Notes under the pieces: model-generated
The model's database searches: none
The model's input: the letters and a program-made list of their open reading frames with translations, nothing else
What the model was told of the DNA's origin: nothing
Translations under genes and position numbers: made by a program
Part shown: in pieces, positions 38,401 to 49,650 of the stretch
How the letters are laid out: every line of letters begins with the position of its first letter
How positions within the stretch are numbered: position 1 is the stretch's first letter
NCBI GenBank assembly: GCA_037389465.1
Contig: JAZARR010000174.1
Coordinates: forward strand, 1,674,001 to 1,738,000
Direction: 5' to 3'
Source: Baylisascaris procyonis
Lineage: Eukaryota; Nematoda; Chromadorea; Rhabditida; Ascarididae
DNA: 64,000 nucleotides

Positions 38401-40269
38401 AAAAATACTCCCCGGCGGGGAATCGAACCCGGGTTTCGCACGTGACAGGCGCGGATACTCACCTCCATACTACCGAGCACACAGGTTTTCTGAACTTTCC
38501 ATAGAGTTTAGATTTCTTTTCTGATCGAATGGTAAATGAATGTTGTCAAAAAGACTCCCCGGCCGGGAATCGAACCCGGGTCTCGCACGTGAAACTCGCG
38601 GATACTCACCGCCATACTACCGAGCACACAGGTTTTCTGAACTTTCCATAGGGTTTAGATTTCTTTTCTGATCGAAGGGTAAATGAATGTTGTCAAAAAG
38701 AATCCCCGGCCTGGAATCGAACCCGGGTCTCGCACGTGACACTCCGGATACTCACAACTATACTACCGAGGACACAGGTTTTTTGAACTTTAGATCGTCT
38801 TTAGATTTCTTGTCTGATCGAAGGGTAAATGAATGTTATCAAAAAGACTCCCCGGCCGGCAATCGAACCCGGGTCTCGCGCGTGACAGGCGCGGATACTC
38901 ATCACTATACTAACGAGGACACAGGTTTTCTGAGCTTGCCATCAACTTTAGATTTCTTGTCTGATCGAAGGGCAAATGAATGTTGTCAAAAAGACTCCCC
39001 GGTCGGGAATCGAACCCGGGTCTCGCACGTGACAGGCGCGGATACTCACCACGATACTACCGAGGACACAGGTTTTCTGAACTTTCCATCGTCTTTAGAT
39101 TTCTTGTCTGATCGAAGGGTAAGTGAATGTTGTCAAAGAGACTCCCCGGCCGGGGATCGAACCCGGGTCTCGCACGTGACAGGCGCGGATACTCACCACT
39201 ATACTACCGAGGACACAGGCTTTTTGAACTTGCCATCAACTTTATATTTCTCACCGCATGAAAACGTGAATGAATGTAGTCAAGAAAACTATTCGGCCGG
39301 AATTGGACCCGGGTCTCGCACCCGACAGGCGCGGATACTCACCGTAATACTACCGAGGACACAGGTTTTCTGAGCTTGCCATCAACTTTAGATTTCTTAT
39401 CCGATGAAAGACTCAATGAATGTTGTAAAAACACGCCCCGGAATGGAATGGAACCCGCGTCTCGCACGTGACAGGCTGTGATACTCACCACTATACTACC
39501 GAGGACACAGGTTTTCTGAACTTTAAATCGACTTTAGATTTCTTGTCTGATCGAAGGGTAAATGAACGTTGTCAAAAAGACTCCCCGGCCGGGAATCGAA
39601 CCCGGGTCTCGGACGTGACAGGCGCGGATACTCACCTCCATACTACCGAGCACACAGGTTTTCTGAACTTTCCATCGACTTTAGATTTCTTTTCTGATCG
39701 AAGGGTAAATGAATGTTGTAAGAACACTCCCCGGAAGGGAATGGAACCCACGTCTCGCACGTGACAGGCGCGGATACTCATCACTATACTAACGAGGACA
39801 CAGGTTTTCTGAACTTGGCATCAACTTTAGATTTCTCATCGCATGAAAGGGTGAATGAATGTAGTCAAGAAAACTACTCGGCCGGGAATTGGACCCGGGT
39901 GTCGCACCCGACAGGCCCGGATACTCACCGTAATACTACCGAGGACACAGGTTTTCTGAGCTTGCCATCAACTTTAGATTTCTTATCCGATCAAAGACTC
40001 AATGAATGTTGTAAAAACACTCCCCGGAATGGAATGGAACCCGCGTCTCGCACGTGACAGGCTGTGATACTCACCGCCATACTACCGAGGACACAGGTTT
40101 TCTGAACTTGCCATCGACTTTAGATTTCTTATCGGATCAACCGTCGAATGAATGTTCTCAAAAAGACCCCGGCCGGGAATCGAACCCGGGTCTCGCACGT
40201 GACACTCCGGATACTCACCACAATACTACCGAGGACACAGGTTTTCTGAGCTTGCCATCAACTTAAGAT

Positions 40270-41551
40270 TTCTTGTCTCATCGAACGGTAAATGAATGTT
40301 GTCAAAAAGACTCCCCGGTCGCGAATCGAATCCGGGTCTCGCACGTGACAGGCGCGGATACTAACCACTATACTACCGAGGACACAGGTTTTCTGAACTT
40401 GCCGTCAACTTTAGATTTCTTATCGGGTCGTCGGGTACATGAATGCTGTCAAAAAGACTTCCCAGCCGGGAATGGATCCCAGATCTCTCAAGTGACAGGC
40501 TCGGATACTCACCACTATATTACCGAGGACACAGGTTTTCCGAACTTTCCATCGACTTTAGATTTCTTATCTGATCCAAGGGTAAATGAATGTTCTCAAA
40601 AAGACACCCCGGCCGTTAATCGAACCCGGGTCTCGAACGTGACAGGCGCGGATACTCACAACTATATTACCGAGGACACAGGTTTTCTGAACTTGCCATC
40701 GACTTTAGATTTCTTATCGGGTTGTAGGGTACATGAATGTTCTCAAAAAGTCTCCCCGGCCGGGAATCGAACCCGGGTTTCGGACGTGACAGGCGCGGAT
40801 ACTCACCACTATACTTCCGAGGACACAGGTTTTCTGACCTTGCCATCGACTTTAGATTTCTTATCGGGTCGTAGGGTACTTGAATGTTGTCAAAAAGACT
40901 TCCCAGCCGGGAATCGATCCCGGGTCTCGCGCGTGACAGGCGCGGATACTCACCACTATACTTCCGAGGACATGAGTTCTCGTGCCTTGCAGGATGAGTT
41001 TAGATTCCATATCGGATCGACGGGTGAACGAATGTTGTGAAAAAGACTCCCGGCGTTAATCTAAGCCGGGCCTCGCACGTGACATGCGTCGATACTCACC
41101 GCTGTACTGCCGAGGACTTCAGTACATGTTCCTTTGCCAGTGAGTCCTCATCAGATCGAACTGTAATAATGAATATTGTCAAAAACACTCCCGATATGGG
41201 AGTGGAACCCTGTCTCGCACGTGACCGGCGCGGATTTTCAACACTGTAACTCCGAAGACTTGAGTGCTCGTGACCTTATCTATGAGATTAGATTCCTTGT
41301 CGGATCGACGGGTGAACGAATATTGCCAAAAGGACTCCCCGGCCTGGAATCGAACCCGGTCTGGCACGTGACAGGTGCGGATACCCATCGCCATACTACC
41401 GGGGATTGATTACTTCTTCTTGCCGAGAGGTTTAGATTCCTCATCAGATCGTTTGTGTAAATGAATATTGTCAAGAATACTCCCCGCCCGGGAGTGGGAC
41501 CCTGATCCCGCATATGACAGGCACGGATACTCGCCACTGTGATACGGAATA
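40270..41551 (-). repeat. Decayed terminal monomers of the array
   Basis: The last nine or so monomers diverge step by step from the consensus. Spacers change (cttatcgggtcg, then gagttctcgtgcc, then cttcttcttgccgagagg) and tRNA bodies accumulate changes; the last recognisable one at about 41,480-41,551 has the T arm gggagtgggaccctg and D arm gatacggaata. The anticodon complement gtgaca or atgaca can still be recognised in most. This is the usual pattern at the edge of a tandem array where homogenisation fails. Confidence 0.8.
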
Positions 41552-42355
41552 ATCGGAACATTTTAAATCAAATGCTGGCTGTAGCTCAGACCATGGTTGA
41601 TCAAATGGTCTGACCTACCGGTAATTTAAAAACCACAAATATTGAAGTACACGAAATGAATACACACCTTCTGCCATTTTCACAAGAGGCAAATCCTTTC
41701 CAAAATTACTCAACAAGCAATTATCTGAAAGGCGGATTCGGGGATATAGCGTAAGAGTTCTGTCCATCAGATTGAAGTGGTGCATTATTATTAAATTGCG
41801 AAAGAATCCGTCGCATGTGTGTCCTCAAACGATCGGCCTGCTATGTAAGACCAAATGAACCGTTTTTGTTCTCTTGCCTGTGGTATGGAGAATAAAATTT
41901 GCCCTGTATACTTCATACCATTTTAAACAGCTCAACGCTCCGATAAAAAAAGAAAGAAGGTATTGAGGTGTTACTTCAGTCGTCAAGACATGTTCACGGT
42001 AATGAGTGTCCATAATTTTGCTCCCTGAGCTCATGCCGAAGCAAATCAACCGGAGCAGGACTCGGTCATCAGGTTGGGAACAGCGAAAATATACTGAAAT
42101 AATACAAACCATCGAATTATTCCACTATTCTGAAAAGATTCTGGGCTTGTTCGAATGAATGTCACATCGACCATTCGATAAAATTTGCAATCTGGTGGTT
42201 AGTTTCTAGATTTTTTTTAGATCTGCATTCAGGTCTATTAGCCTCTAGTTTACATTTTTACGAGAGCAATCGTTAATTTACATCCGATGCAACCATTAAA
42301 CACATTGCGCAATGTCATTCTTAGTTTAAAATTTGAAAGCGGCAGGTCGGGTCTT
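41552..42355. other. Unannotated DNA between array and LINE
   Basis: AT-rich sequence with no repeat monomers. A minus-strand open frame of 95 codons at 41,825-42,112 has no motif that I recognise and no splice or promoter context; I do not call it a gene. Confidence 0.6.
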
Positions 42356-44630
42356 ATTCATTCATTCACTGATCTCCTTTCTTATTCACTTACTCATTCA
42401 TTTATTTCAACGTCCCGAAGTGGGTAAACATTCAAAAGTATATGAGTATTAACAGCAAGGTGCAAAACGCTTGTCAGGCTACAATTAAGCGAAGAGTTGG
42501 AGCAGAAGCAACGGTAGATGGAAATCACTCAATTGCTTCTTGCAAGGTGGAGGATTAGATCGCTTAACGGTATTGGCAGGAAGCAGTTTCCAGAATATAG
42601 TGCGAAAGTGGGAACTATGCAAAACATTGTTTGTACTGCAACACCTTTTGGCGAACAGAAAGTGACGTCCATGTCTGATAAGGGGAGAAGCAAACTGAAA
42701 TATTTCTGACAACATTGTATAGTAGAAGCGGAACACAATTTCATAACAAATAGTTGTGTCAAAATTAAGCCTGCGATATTCCAGTGATTTTAGGTTAAAA
42801 ATTTTCAGCATGGTAGTGTAACTGGATTGATAAGGACTAGTCGTCCAGGTCTCCTTGAGGATCTGCAACTCCTGTCGAGCTGCAGTCAACTAAACTGCTT
42901 GCTTTATAGATATGAGGCGAACAATTTATCACAGGTATACAATAAAGTGACAAACAAGAGGGAGCCCGTTCACAAAGATGCCTTCAATCGTCGCACGATC
43001 CCCGTATTCACACCTTGCGAGCTTAATGCTGCCCCCGATCACTTCACGCGCTCCAGCAACCCCACATAAGTGCACCAGGGCTTACGAACAATCTAGAATA
43101 TGGAATGAATACATAAAAACATGCTGACCTCTTAAATCCTCCCTATCGTATCTGAGGTCACCCTCAAAAAACATGCTGGGCAGTAATTTGTTCTGCCTGT
43201 AAACTTTTGACCTTCGACTTATCTTGCAAGGCGCACTCTTCTCACTGATCTATAACGGACTGGTCTGCCTTATGCAATACAGTGTGATGTAAAGCGGGGA
43301 GAACATAGTTCGCGATTTTTGACGACTTTTCGGCAATAGTGGAACACCGTAACCTCCAGTGACGCTTCCAGTTGATTATAATACCAGTATCACGAACAGC
43401 ACCTGTAGTAGGAAGAATCTCACCTTCTAGCCTGAGAAGATATTCATACCGAAAGTTGATATGAACTGCATGACAATTTTCATATAAAACATTTGACTCC
43501 CATAATTTCCACAGTTAGCGAATGCTTCAAAGTCCTTTTGCAGAATATGAAAGTCGTTGGCAAAATCATATAATTAACAATAAATTTTGAGATCTTCAGC
43601 AAAGAGCTAGGTACTACCCAGAATATTATCAGGGACGTCGTCACTGTATATAAGGGACAAGGCAGAATTCAAGACATTTCTTTGTGACATATAAGAAGAG
43701 TTAGATGTAAAGAGAAGCAACTGTCTCCAATTCTAACCTGAAAACTTCACCCACTTGGGAGTTTTCTGACCTATCTTAGAAAAGAGCCAACGACGCCATA
43801 TTTTTCCCAATTTCAAAGACAGGTTTTCATGACAGACCACTTTAAGAGCTAGATTAGCATAATCAATATACGTAGTTTCGGTCTGAACTCTCTTATTCAA
43901 CAAGGATACCCAGTCGCCTAAGCGCGAAGTAAGTTGCGATACCCTAGACTGAATAAGGACGAAGCCGAACTGGGCAGAGCTTAGATATCTTCATTAGTGG
44001 ATCTTTGACGATTATTTCGAAAATCCTCGCAAACTGAGGAGGTCAGACTTATCGGAGGCAAAAGCTTTCTACCGATGTGACCGATATTTTCCTCACCAAA
44101 GGTGAAACAAACGTACGCTTCCAAAGAGGACGAAAATGTGAACAAGGGGGGGGGGGAAAGCAGAAAAATCATGCTAAGCACCCACGAGATTGCTTGTGGG
44201 ATATGTTTTAGAAACACTGATGAAATACCATCTGCTATGAGTGAAATCTTGTTACTGAGTTTACGAGTAGCCTTCAGAACTGTGCCAGTGCTTACATCAA
44301 CAAAATCCAGATGCTTCTTGCAACGAACAAGGAAGCCGGGCAGTACATCATTGTCTCCCATAAAAACCTTTGAGAAATAGTATGCGAGCATCTTGGATTG
44401 CAGTTGGTTATCGGTGACCATGGAATTACCACGACTGTTTTATAGTGCGCGTAGCATATGGCGCGTTCTCACTTTACTATCAACTGCTTTAGCATTCCTA
44501 CCACATATCACACGTCTTTTACGGATTTTAGGAAGGTTACGCAACGGATTCGTCAGTATTCTGAAGATTGATAAAAATTTTCTAACCCACCCGCCTTATG
44601 GCGGTCAAGCGATGGGAAATGTTTTTTGCC
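42356..44630 (-). mobile_element. 5'-truncated, decayed CR1/jockey-type LINE
   Basis: Read on the minus strand, broken frames carry the reverse transcriptase landmarks of CR1/jockey-like non-LTR retrotransposons in order: an AYYFSKVF block and the SLIADGISSVFLK block at about 44.2-44.4 kb, PPISLTSSVC near 44.04 kb, a YIDYANLALKV block near 43.85 kb, and LFAEDLKIY near 43.59 kb. The last corresponds to the catalytic FADD box with the first D changed to E. The C-terminal segment with LKSLEYRRLNFD is at 42,485-42,889. The 3' end at about 42.36-42.42 kb has short AATGAATAA-like repeats typical of such elements. Multiple stops and frameshifts make it inactive; the endonuclease part is missing. The 5' limit is approximate. 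Confidence 0.75.
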
Positions 44631-45157
44631 ATTAATCATTGAAGGTACGGTGGCAATTGGTGGTTTTTTCTTTTTTTGGAAAGCGTTTTGTTGCAACCGC
44701 CTTTGGTCGCAAGAAAACGCAACTTATCGAATCTACGTGGCTAATTTAAAGAAAAGATGCCCATATTTCATAATTTTTATGCTTGAAAAATAATTTGGGA
44801 AAGCATTCCTTTAAAGATAAAAAGAAAAGAGAAATGACTATCTCTACACTGGATATGAAAAGTTTTATAATGGAAACAGCAAATTTACCGCTGAATCGGC
44901 TGGGTGAGTATGTCAGTTGTAACGGATGGTTCATGCTCCGAAGTCAGCGAGCTTCAGGACTTCTTATGCTTTTTCATTATCTCCCAAAGTTTCTGCAATT
45001 ATGTCACCATTACAGTATCGCAACAGTATCCTTCCAATGTAGTAGCTCGACTATTTAAGAAAAACCTTTACATTATTTAGGGTGTAGTTACACCGCCATA
45101 ATGCGCTAAATTTAGTATTGTGTGGTAAAATTACGATTCTAATGCAAGGTGGGAAGA
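44631..45157. other. Unannotated DNA, probable 5' region of the gene starting at 45,158
   Basis: AT-rich. I see no clear TATA element, no spliced-leader acceptor (no TTTCAG just before the start) and no ORF that stands out. An in-frame TAA lies at 45,140-45,142, just upstream of the proposed ATG. Confidence 0.4.
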
Positions 45158-45314
45158 ATGGCAACTAATCAGAGCGACGATCTTTGGCGATTACCCTGGG
45201 AACCTAGAGATCAAAGATCGCAACCATTTGAGACGATTCATCGAAGCAAATCACGTCGACGAGAGCATAAACGCAAACGTCCTCTACCACCAATATTTAT
45301 GCTTACCGCATCCA
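45158..45314 (+). CDS. Probable first coding exon of a small membrane protein gene
   Basis: ATG at 45,158 opens 52 codons plus one base, ending at a perfect donor (A|GTAAGT at 45,315). The peptide starts MATNQSDDLWRLPWEPRDQR and continues into an Arg/Lys-rich stretch (residues 30-41, SKSRRREHKRKR). The next in-frame codon upstream of a short leader is TAA, which supports this ATG. The exon ends in phase 1, and the acceptor at 57,053 resumes in the matching frame, so the two can be joined through codon A|TA (Ile). I do not recognise the family. Short additional exons inside the long intron cannot be ruled out. Confidence 0.5.
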
Positions 45315-48199
45315 GTAAGTAGATTTAATTGATGGCACTTCGGTAGTTGAAATTGAAGTTGTTTAGACAAAATGAAGTGATGTTTACATTAATGTTCAGT
45401 AAACTGTTTGGAGGGCAATCAGTGCACGCCACTGGGTTTTATTCAAAAATTTCTTTCTGTAAACTTTCAAGGAACTTTTCCTAGTTTAGTCACTTCCTTT
45501 TCGGCTTTCAAAAACAAAAACATCACGAGTTTTCTGATTTCTAAGGAACTAACATTTCTCTGGATAGTACACGAATAGGGTTTGTTTCGTTACAACACGA
45601 TCACACCTTTACCAGTTATGTCTTTTCCTAGTATATCTTTGCACGTACCCTCCGTTCTCTCTTGCATCGAAACCACACCATGTGGGGAAGATATAACATT
45701 CGGTAGCTGATGCAGCGCATTGCGAGGGCTAGGCGAAAGTAATCCGCTTTTCAGAAAAACCCGAAATCTCCATCAGAAATGAAATCCATTGACCTCTTCG
45801 TGCCCTCCTCCCCCCCCCCCCATCTTACACCTCTTCCGCTGCTTCACATAAGAATGTAATGAGTGGTATGCGTTCGGTCCTCGTACCCACATATAGGGGG
45901 TGTCATCTCTCTGCTTCCATTCCCATACAATTGAAAATGAGGACATTTTACCCAACTGGCGAATTTTTTCTTTGCGAGGGTAGTGTGAGGAAAATTTCCT
46001 TATGCAAATTACCACTCACTCAACTCGCGCAAACAACACTCATCAACTTCAATCAGAATCACCCAGCCATCCGTTGTTGCCGGAACCGACATGCTGTTGA
46101 CCATATGTCAGGTTTAACCCCTTAGCGAATCGACCGTCAGTGCTGTCGACTTCGTCACAGAAAAGGGAATTGCTGTTTTTCGACTCAAAGAACAAAAATA
46201 CAAGCCATGGAGCAGGCATCCGGCATCAATGTCACTAAACACTGACATTAAACCCATGCTTGCACGCACCACACTGCGGGCGCAAGAAAGCACATCCACA
46301 TGTGTCCGGAACTGAGCCACCTTCATGTAGATGAAGATTGTAACTTCCTATTTCCTGACCTACGGATGCTTTACGTGAGATCAGCGGTTTCAAAATTCTC
46401 ATAGCTTGGCTAAAATTGAAACATCGCTTGAGAGCAAAACTATGGTTCCACACAAATGTATTATATATGGTTGATTAGCCTCGTCGAGTTGGATCGAATT
46501 ATATTACGCAAAAACCTCAACGCATAGGAGCCCTTGTTCCATTCACCTGAATATCAGAATATCTTTTATCAATAATTTTTACGGAGTAGTTCCGAATACA
46601 AGATATTACAGAAGAAAATGTCCGTCACACCATCGCACCCATATTCCCTATCAGCTTGAGCTCAGTTTTTCGAAACGTAATGAAGACATAAAGAATTTGT
46701 GGAAAACGTAAAGAAATTCATGCCATTTAGCTTCCAAACACCATAATCATGTGCTTTCACATCAGTTTCAGCCAAATCCATACCAACAGAATGAAGACCT
46801 AGGCCGACTGACCTATGAAAAACTTTGACAGCTGAATAAAAATAGACATGTTTCCCTACTTTATCATTTCTGGATTCGCTGAGCAAGGGAAAGATTACAA
46901 GACTGCGAATTTATACACAAACTGGCAAAAAAAAAAATCGGATCCGAAAAATTCCCATGAAAGTTATCGTTGAAGAGCTTTTTCTTGGACTCGAGAAAAT
47001 AACGATCTTCTGTTTTTTTTTTTTTAAGATTAAGGAAAAGAGGAAGAAATATTGTGCACAAAATCACGTTATAGATTTTGTTTATTAGCTCTCTTCAGAC
47101 GAATAAAATCATGATTTTTTCCAAATGTTAGCAAAAAATGTTATATACGCAATCGAAACGATGTATATAGTTCACTATGCTGCTGAATAATAGGGATTGT
47201 TGCTTATTTTATATGATCTTTTGGAAATCATGCACGCTGAATGGTTCTGAAATGAGCTGAGAAAAAAGAATTGAAGAAAAAATAAAGAATTATTCTAGAC
47301 TCGGTCCGGTACATAAGAAAAATTTCAGCAGTAATAACCAATTATTGGCGTGGATATATTTTGAACATATATAATTCTGCTTAGCATCGACAATAAAAAC
47401 AAGGGAGAATAAAATTAAAAAATACGCTTTTCCTTTCAGTGCTACCGTGCGCCTTCCATGAAAGATCCATAATTTATTCAATATTTTTCATGTATATATC
47501 ATGCAACAGTTGCGCCATGCTTTTCTCCGTGCTTGTCCGCCCGTCTGCTTGTCTCTTCGTTCGTTTGATGCTCATGAATTAAAACTTGGCCCATAGTTGC
47601 TATGCCAACAAAGTTACATATGCAGTAACCTTTGCAATTGATCGCTCATTTTTGGCTGTTATTAAATCTTATCATTTTCATAATCTCTTTTAGAAGTAAT
47701 TTTAACGAATTCGACACCAAATGTGTCCACTGAATTCATTATAAGCTCGAAAATTTTCTTCGCATCGTCTATTTCTTTCTCAAAATTTGAACATTTAAGT
47801 TTTTGAGTGGTTTTTTTAAATGTCATACTGCTCATCACGTTCTCAAGTTAGGATCAAATGGAAATTTCGTTCAAATCATGAAACATTTTGTAGTAGTTAG
47901 AGCCATGCAGAATTCTTGGCCGCTGAATTCTTTCTATTCTTTATCGCTTCCTATAATATTCTAGAAAAGTATAAAAAATATAATAGCTGGAAATTTCATT
48001 ACTGCGATAATCGATCAAAAAAGTTAATATCTGAGTAACGGAAAAATATTTCTTCAACTTCTATTTTAAGCGCAAGAAGAGTCATTCCGAGGAGGACGCT
48101 TCTTACGGAAGACATCAAAAAGTAAACCCATACGCAAAAGTGAGTTAAATACTTAACGAATAATGATGAGCTCATTTTGAATTACCGTATAATCCCATA
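45315..48199. other. Intronic or intergenic DNA, nothing recognised
   Basis: AT-rich apart from a mildly GC-richer island at about 45.78-46.45 kb, which begins with a run of 12 C near 45,810. Minus-strand frames of 70 and 72 codons overlap in that island (46,114-46,453) but show no motif that I know. The rest carries poly-A and poly-T runs only. Confidence 0.5.
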
Positions 48200-48254
48200 C
48201 AAAGTGTGAAATTTTATTCACTCTCAATGTACTGACCACCCTTTTTTGTTGATC

Positions 48255-48298
48255 GGTGTGTGTAGTGTGTATGTGTGTATGTGTGTGATGATGTGTAA
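48255..48298. repeat. TG-rich simple repeat
   Basis: Imperfect (TG)n with TATG interruptions, at the distal end of the first LTR fragment. Confidence 0.6.
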
Positions 48299-48385
48299 AG
48301 GTGGTCAACAATTACATTATATAGGACAGTAGTTTATCCCCAAAGATTCGTGAACAAACAATAGAAATGAATAAAACAAGGAAAA

Positions 48386-48595
48386 TTATTGGTTAACAAA
48401 TTGGCCTACGTTCCTGTTGTTCGTTCTCGACTGAACTGCGGCTCGTTTCTTGGTGTCTGCTTTAGTCAGTTCCGAGTTGACGCGTGGCGTTCCTGATCCA
48501 CCGTCACTTTGTCTCTTTTGCCCACTGGCGTTGATCCAATCACGATCACCGCTGGAGTCGACGCACCCGACCACTGAATTCTCGTCTGCGACCAC
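48386..48595 (-). pseudogene. Retroelement leader or gag N-terminal remnant
   Basis: A 69-codon open frame; the matching part of copy 2 (about 52,060-52,215) reads nearly the same peptide (VDSSGDRGWINASGRRR) before it breaks. Conservation of the reading frame between two diverged copies suggests it was coding in the parent element. No known domain is visible. Confidence 0.4.
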
Positions 48596-49092
48596 CCTAG
48601 TTGTCGCGCTACTCCTATTATTGACGACTTCCGCTCGCCAATGATCGCCTTTTGGTTCCGTCAGTTATCCAAGAATATACAATTCACGTTGAGATGGTTC
48701 GTCTTAGAATACCAATATCAGATTCTTCTGGTCCAACCGACTTGTGCACCTCACCACTGCTGTGTGAACCACATCTTAAACTTGGGTAACTAAACCTTCA
48801 TCTGCATTTAAACATGTAAAACGCGACGAAGAAACACTTAATTATCAAAGACGCACATAATACAGTAATGGATTAAGGCGTGATGCACAAAACTCATGCA
48901 TAATTATCGGAGACATATGTGATACTATAATGCATTATAATCACGCACAATTACTAGACCCGAAATAGCATGACACTGGGGCTGGCTCACCACTATACGA
49001 CAGGGAACACACATGTAAGAAAAAACATTGAAGGCGCAACATCGATCCACGTCACTCATTGTACAACAGTTTCCGAAACCTCGGGGTTTTGC

Positions 49093-49102
49093 TTATATAG
49101 CC
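49093..49102 (-). promoter_or_regulatory. LTR TATA box, copy 1
   Basis: TATATAAG on the minus strand within GGCTATATAAG; the same core is conserved in copy 2 at 52,600-52,608, in the expected place for a U3 promoter. Confidence 0.5.
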
Positions 49103-49650
49103 TCCTTGTTGACACCTTCTGATAATTATGGCCCGCCTCTGCTTTGTGTGGTGGCTTGACCCGAAAAGTTGTTTATGGGCTAATTTGGTGTGTAATTTGG
49201 TATGCGCTAACTTTTATGATATGCTTATGGCAACTTGGCGTCTTCATGCGCTTCTTGAAGGCAAAGCGCTCACATGCCGTCTTTGTGCCAGTCACACATG
49301 CCTTCCCTTTTTTGAGCATAACAATTCTGAGTGGCCAGTCAACAACCTCACTTTGATAATCCGTTTGCGCTAATTCGCTGCTCATAACAACTTTTGCGAT
49401 GTATTTATGGTGACTTTGTGGCATCACGCGCGCTTTGAAGACAAAACGCCAACAATTCCTCTTTGTGGCACTTGTGCCGCTCGCTTCTCTTTTTTCTGCA
49501 TAATTTATCTGACAGACAACAACCTCAACTTTTGTTTCCCTTGTTTTTCTCATCACTTTCTCACTTCTGCAAAACTAATTTTTTGCAGCTTAAATCAACT
49601 TTTAATTTATTCATTCCTACACATTCACTCATTCGCGCTTAGCCGCGACA

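Larger units (their letters stand above)
1..41551 (-). repeat. Giant tandem array of tRNA-Asp(GTC)-containing 147-bp monomers
   Basis: About 285 head-to-tail monomers (estimated from length) fill this interval without any insertion that I can see. The consensus monomer is a 72-nt tRNA-Asp on the minus strand plus a 75-bp spacer. Spacings of exactly 147 bp are seen at 9141, 9288 and 9435. Shorter monomers replace the caaaaaga element before the tRNA 3' end with aaca or less. At least four spacer families recur: one with fccatcgtc-like core next to a T5 terminator, one with ccaacgact and no terminator, one with gccatcaact, and one with tcatcgcatgaaaggg followed by an acceptor stem altered to ttcggccggg. 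The anticodon loop is the most constant element. The left end lies outside the window; the right end fades out near 41,551. Most monomers have lost stem pairing and are probably tRNA-derived satellite; the intact ones are listed separately. Confidence 0.95.
48200..49650 (-). mobile_element. BEL/Pao-like LTR plus leader fragment, copy 1
   Basis: On the minus strand the LTR starts TGTCGCGGCT at 49,650. It has a TATA box (GGCTATATAAG) at about 49,093-49,102 and ends somewhere near the GGTTCACACA stretch at about 48,765. A leader or early gag remnant follows, including an open frame at 48,386-48,595 whose peptide contains VDSSGDRDWINASGQ. Homology with the second fragment (51,860-53,096) covers the whole interval. 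The TGTCGCG start is known from BEL/Pao LTRs; the polymerase region is absent, so family assignment is inference. It lies in the putative 11.7-kb intron, opposite to the gene. Confidence 0.6.

Noticed and set aside
1..41551. CRISPR array
   Set aside because: The repeated part is a tRNA cloverleaf, spacers are themselves repeated families and not unique, and the genome is eukaryotic.
1..41551. tRNA-derived SINE family
   Set aside because: Monomers are strictly tandem and in one orientation, with no poly-A tails or target-site duplications.
41825..42112. 95-codon minus-strand open frame as a gene
   Set aside because: No recognised motif and no supporting signals; left as unannotated DNA.
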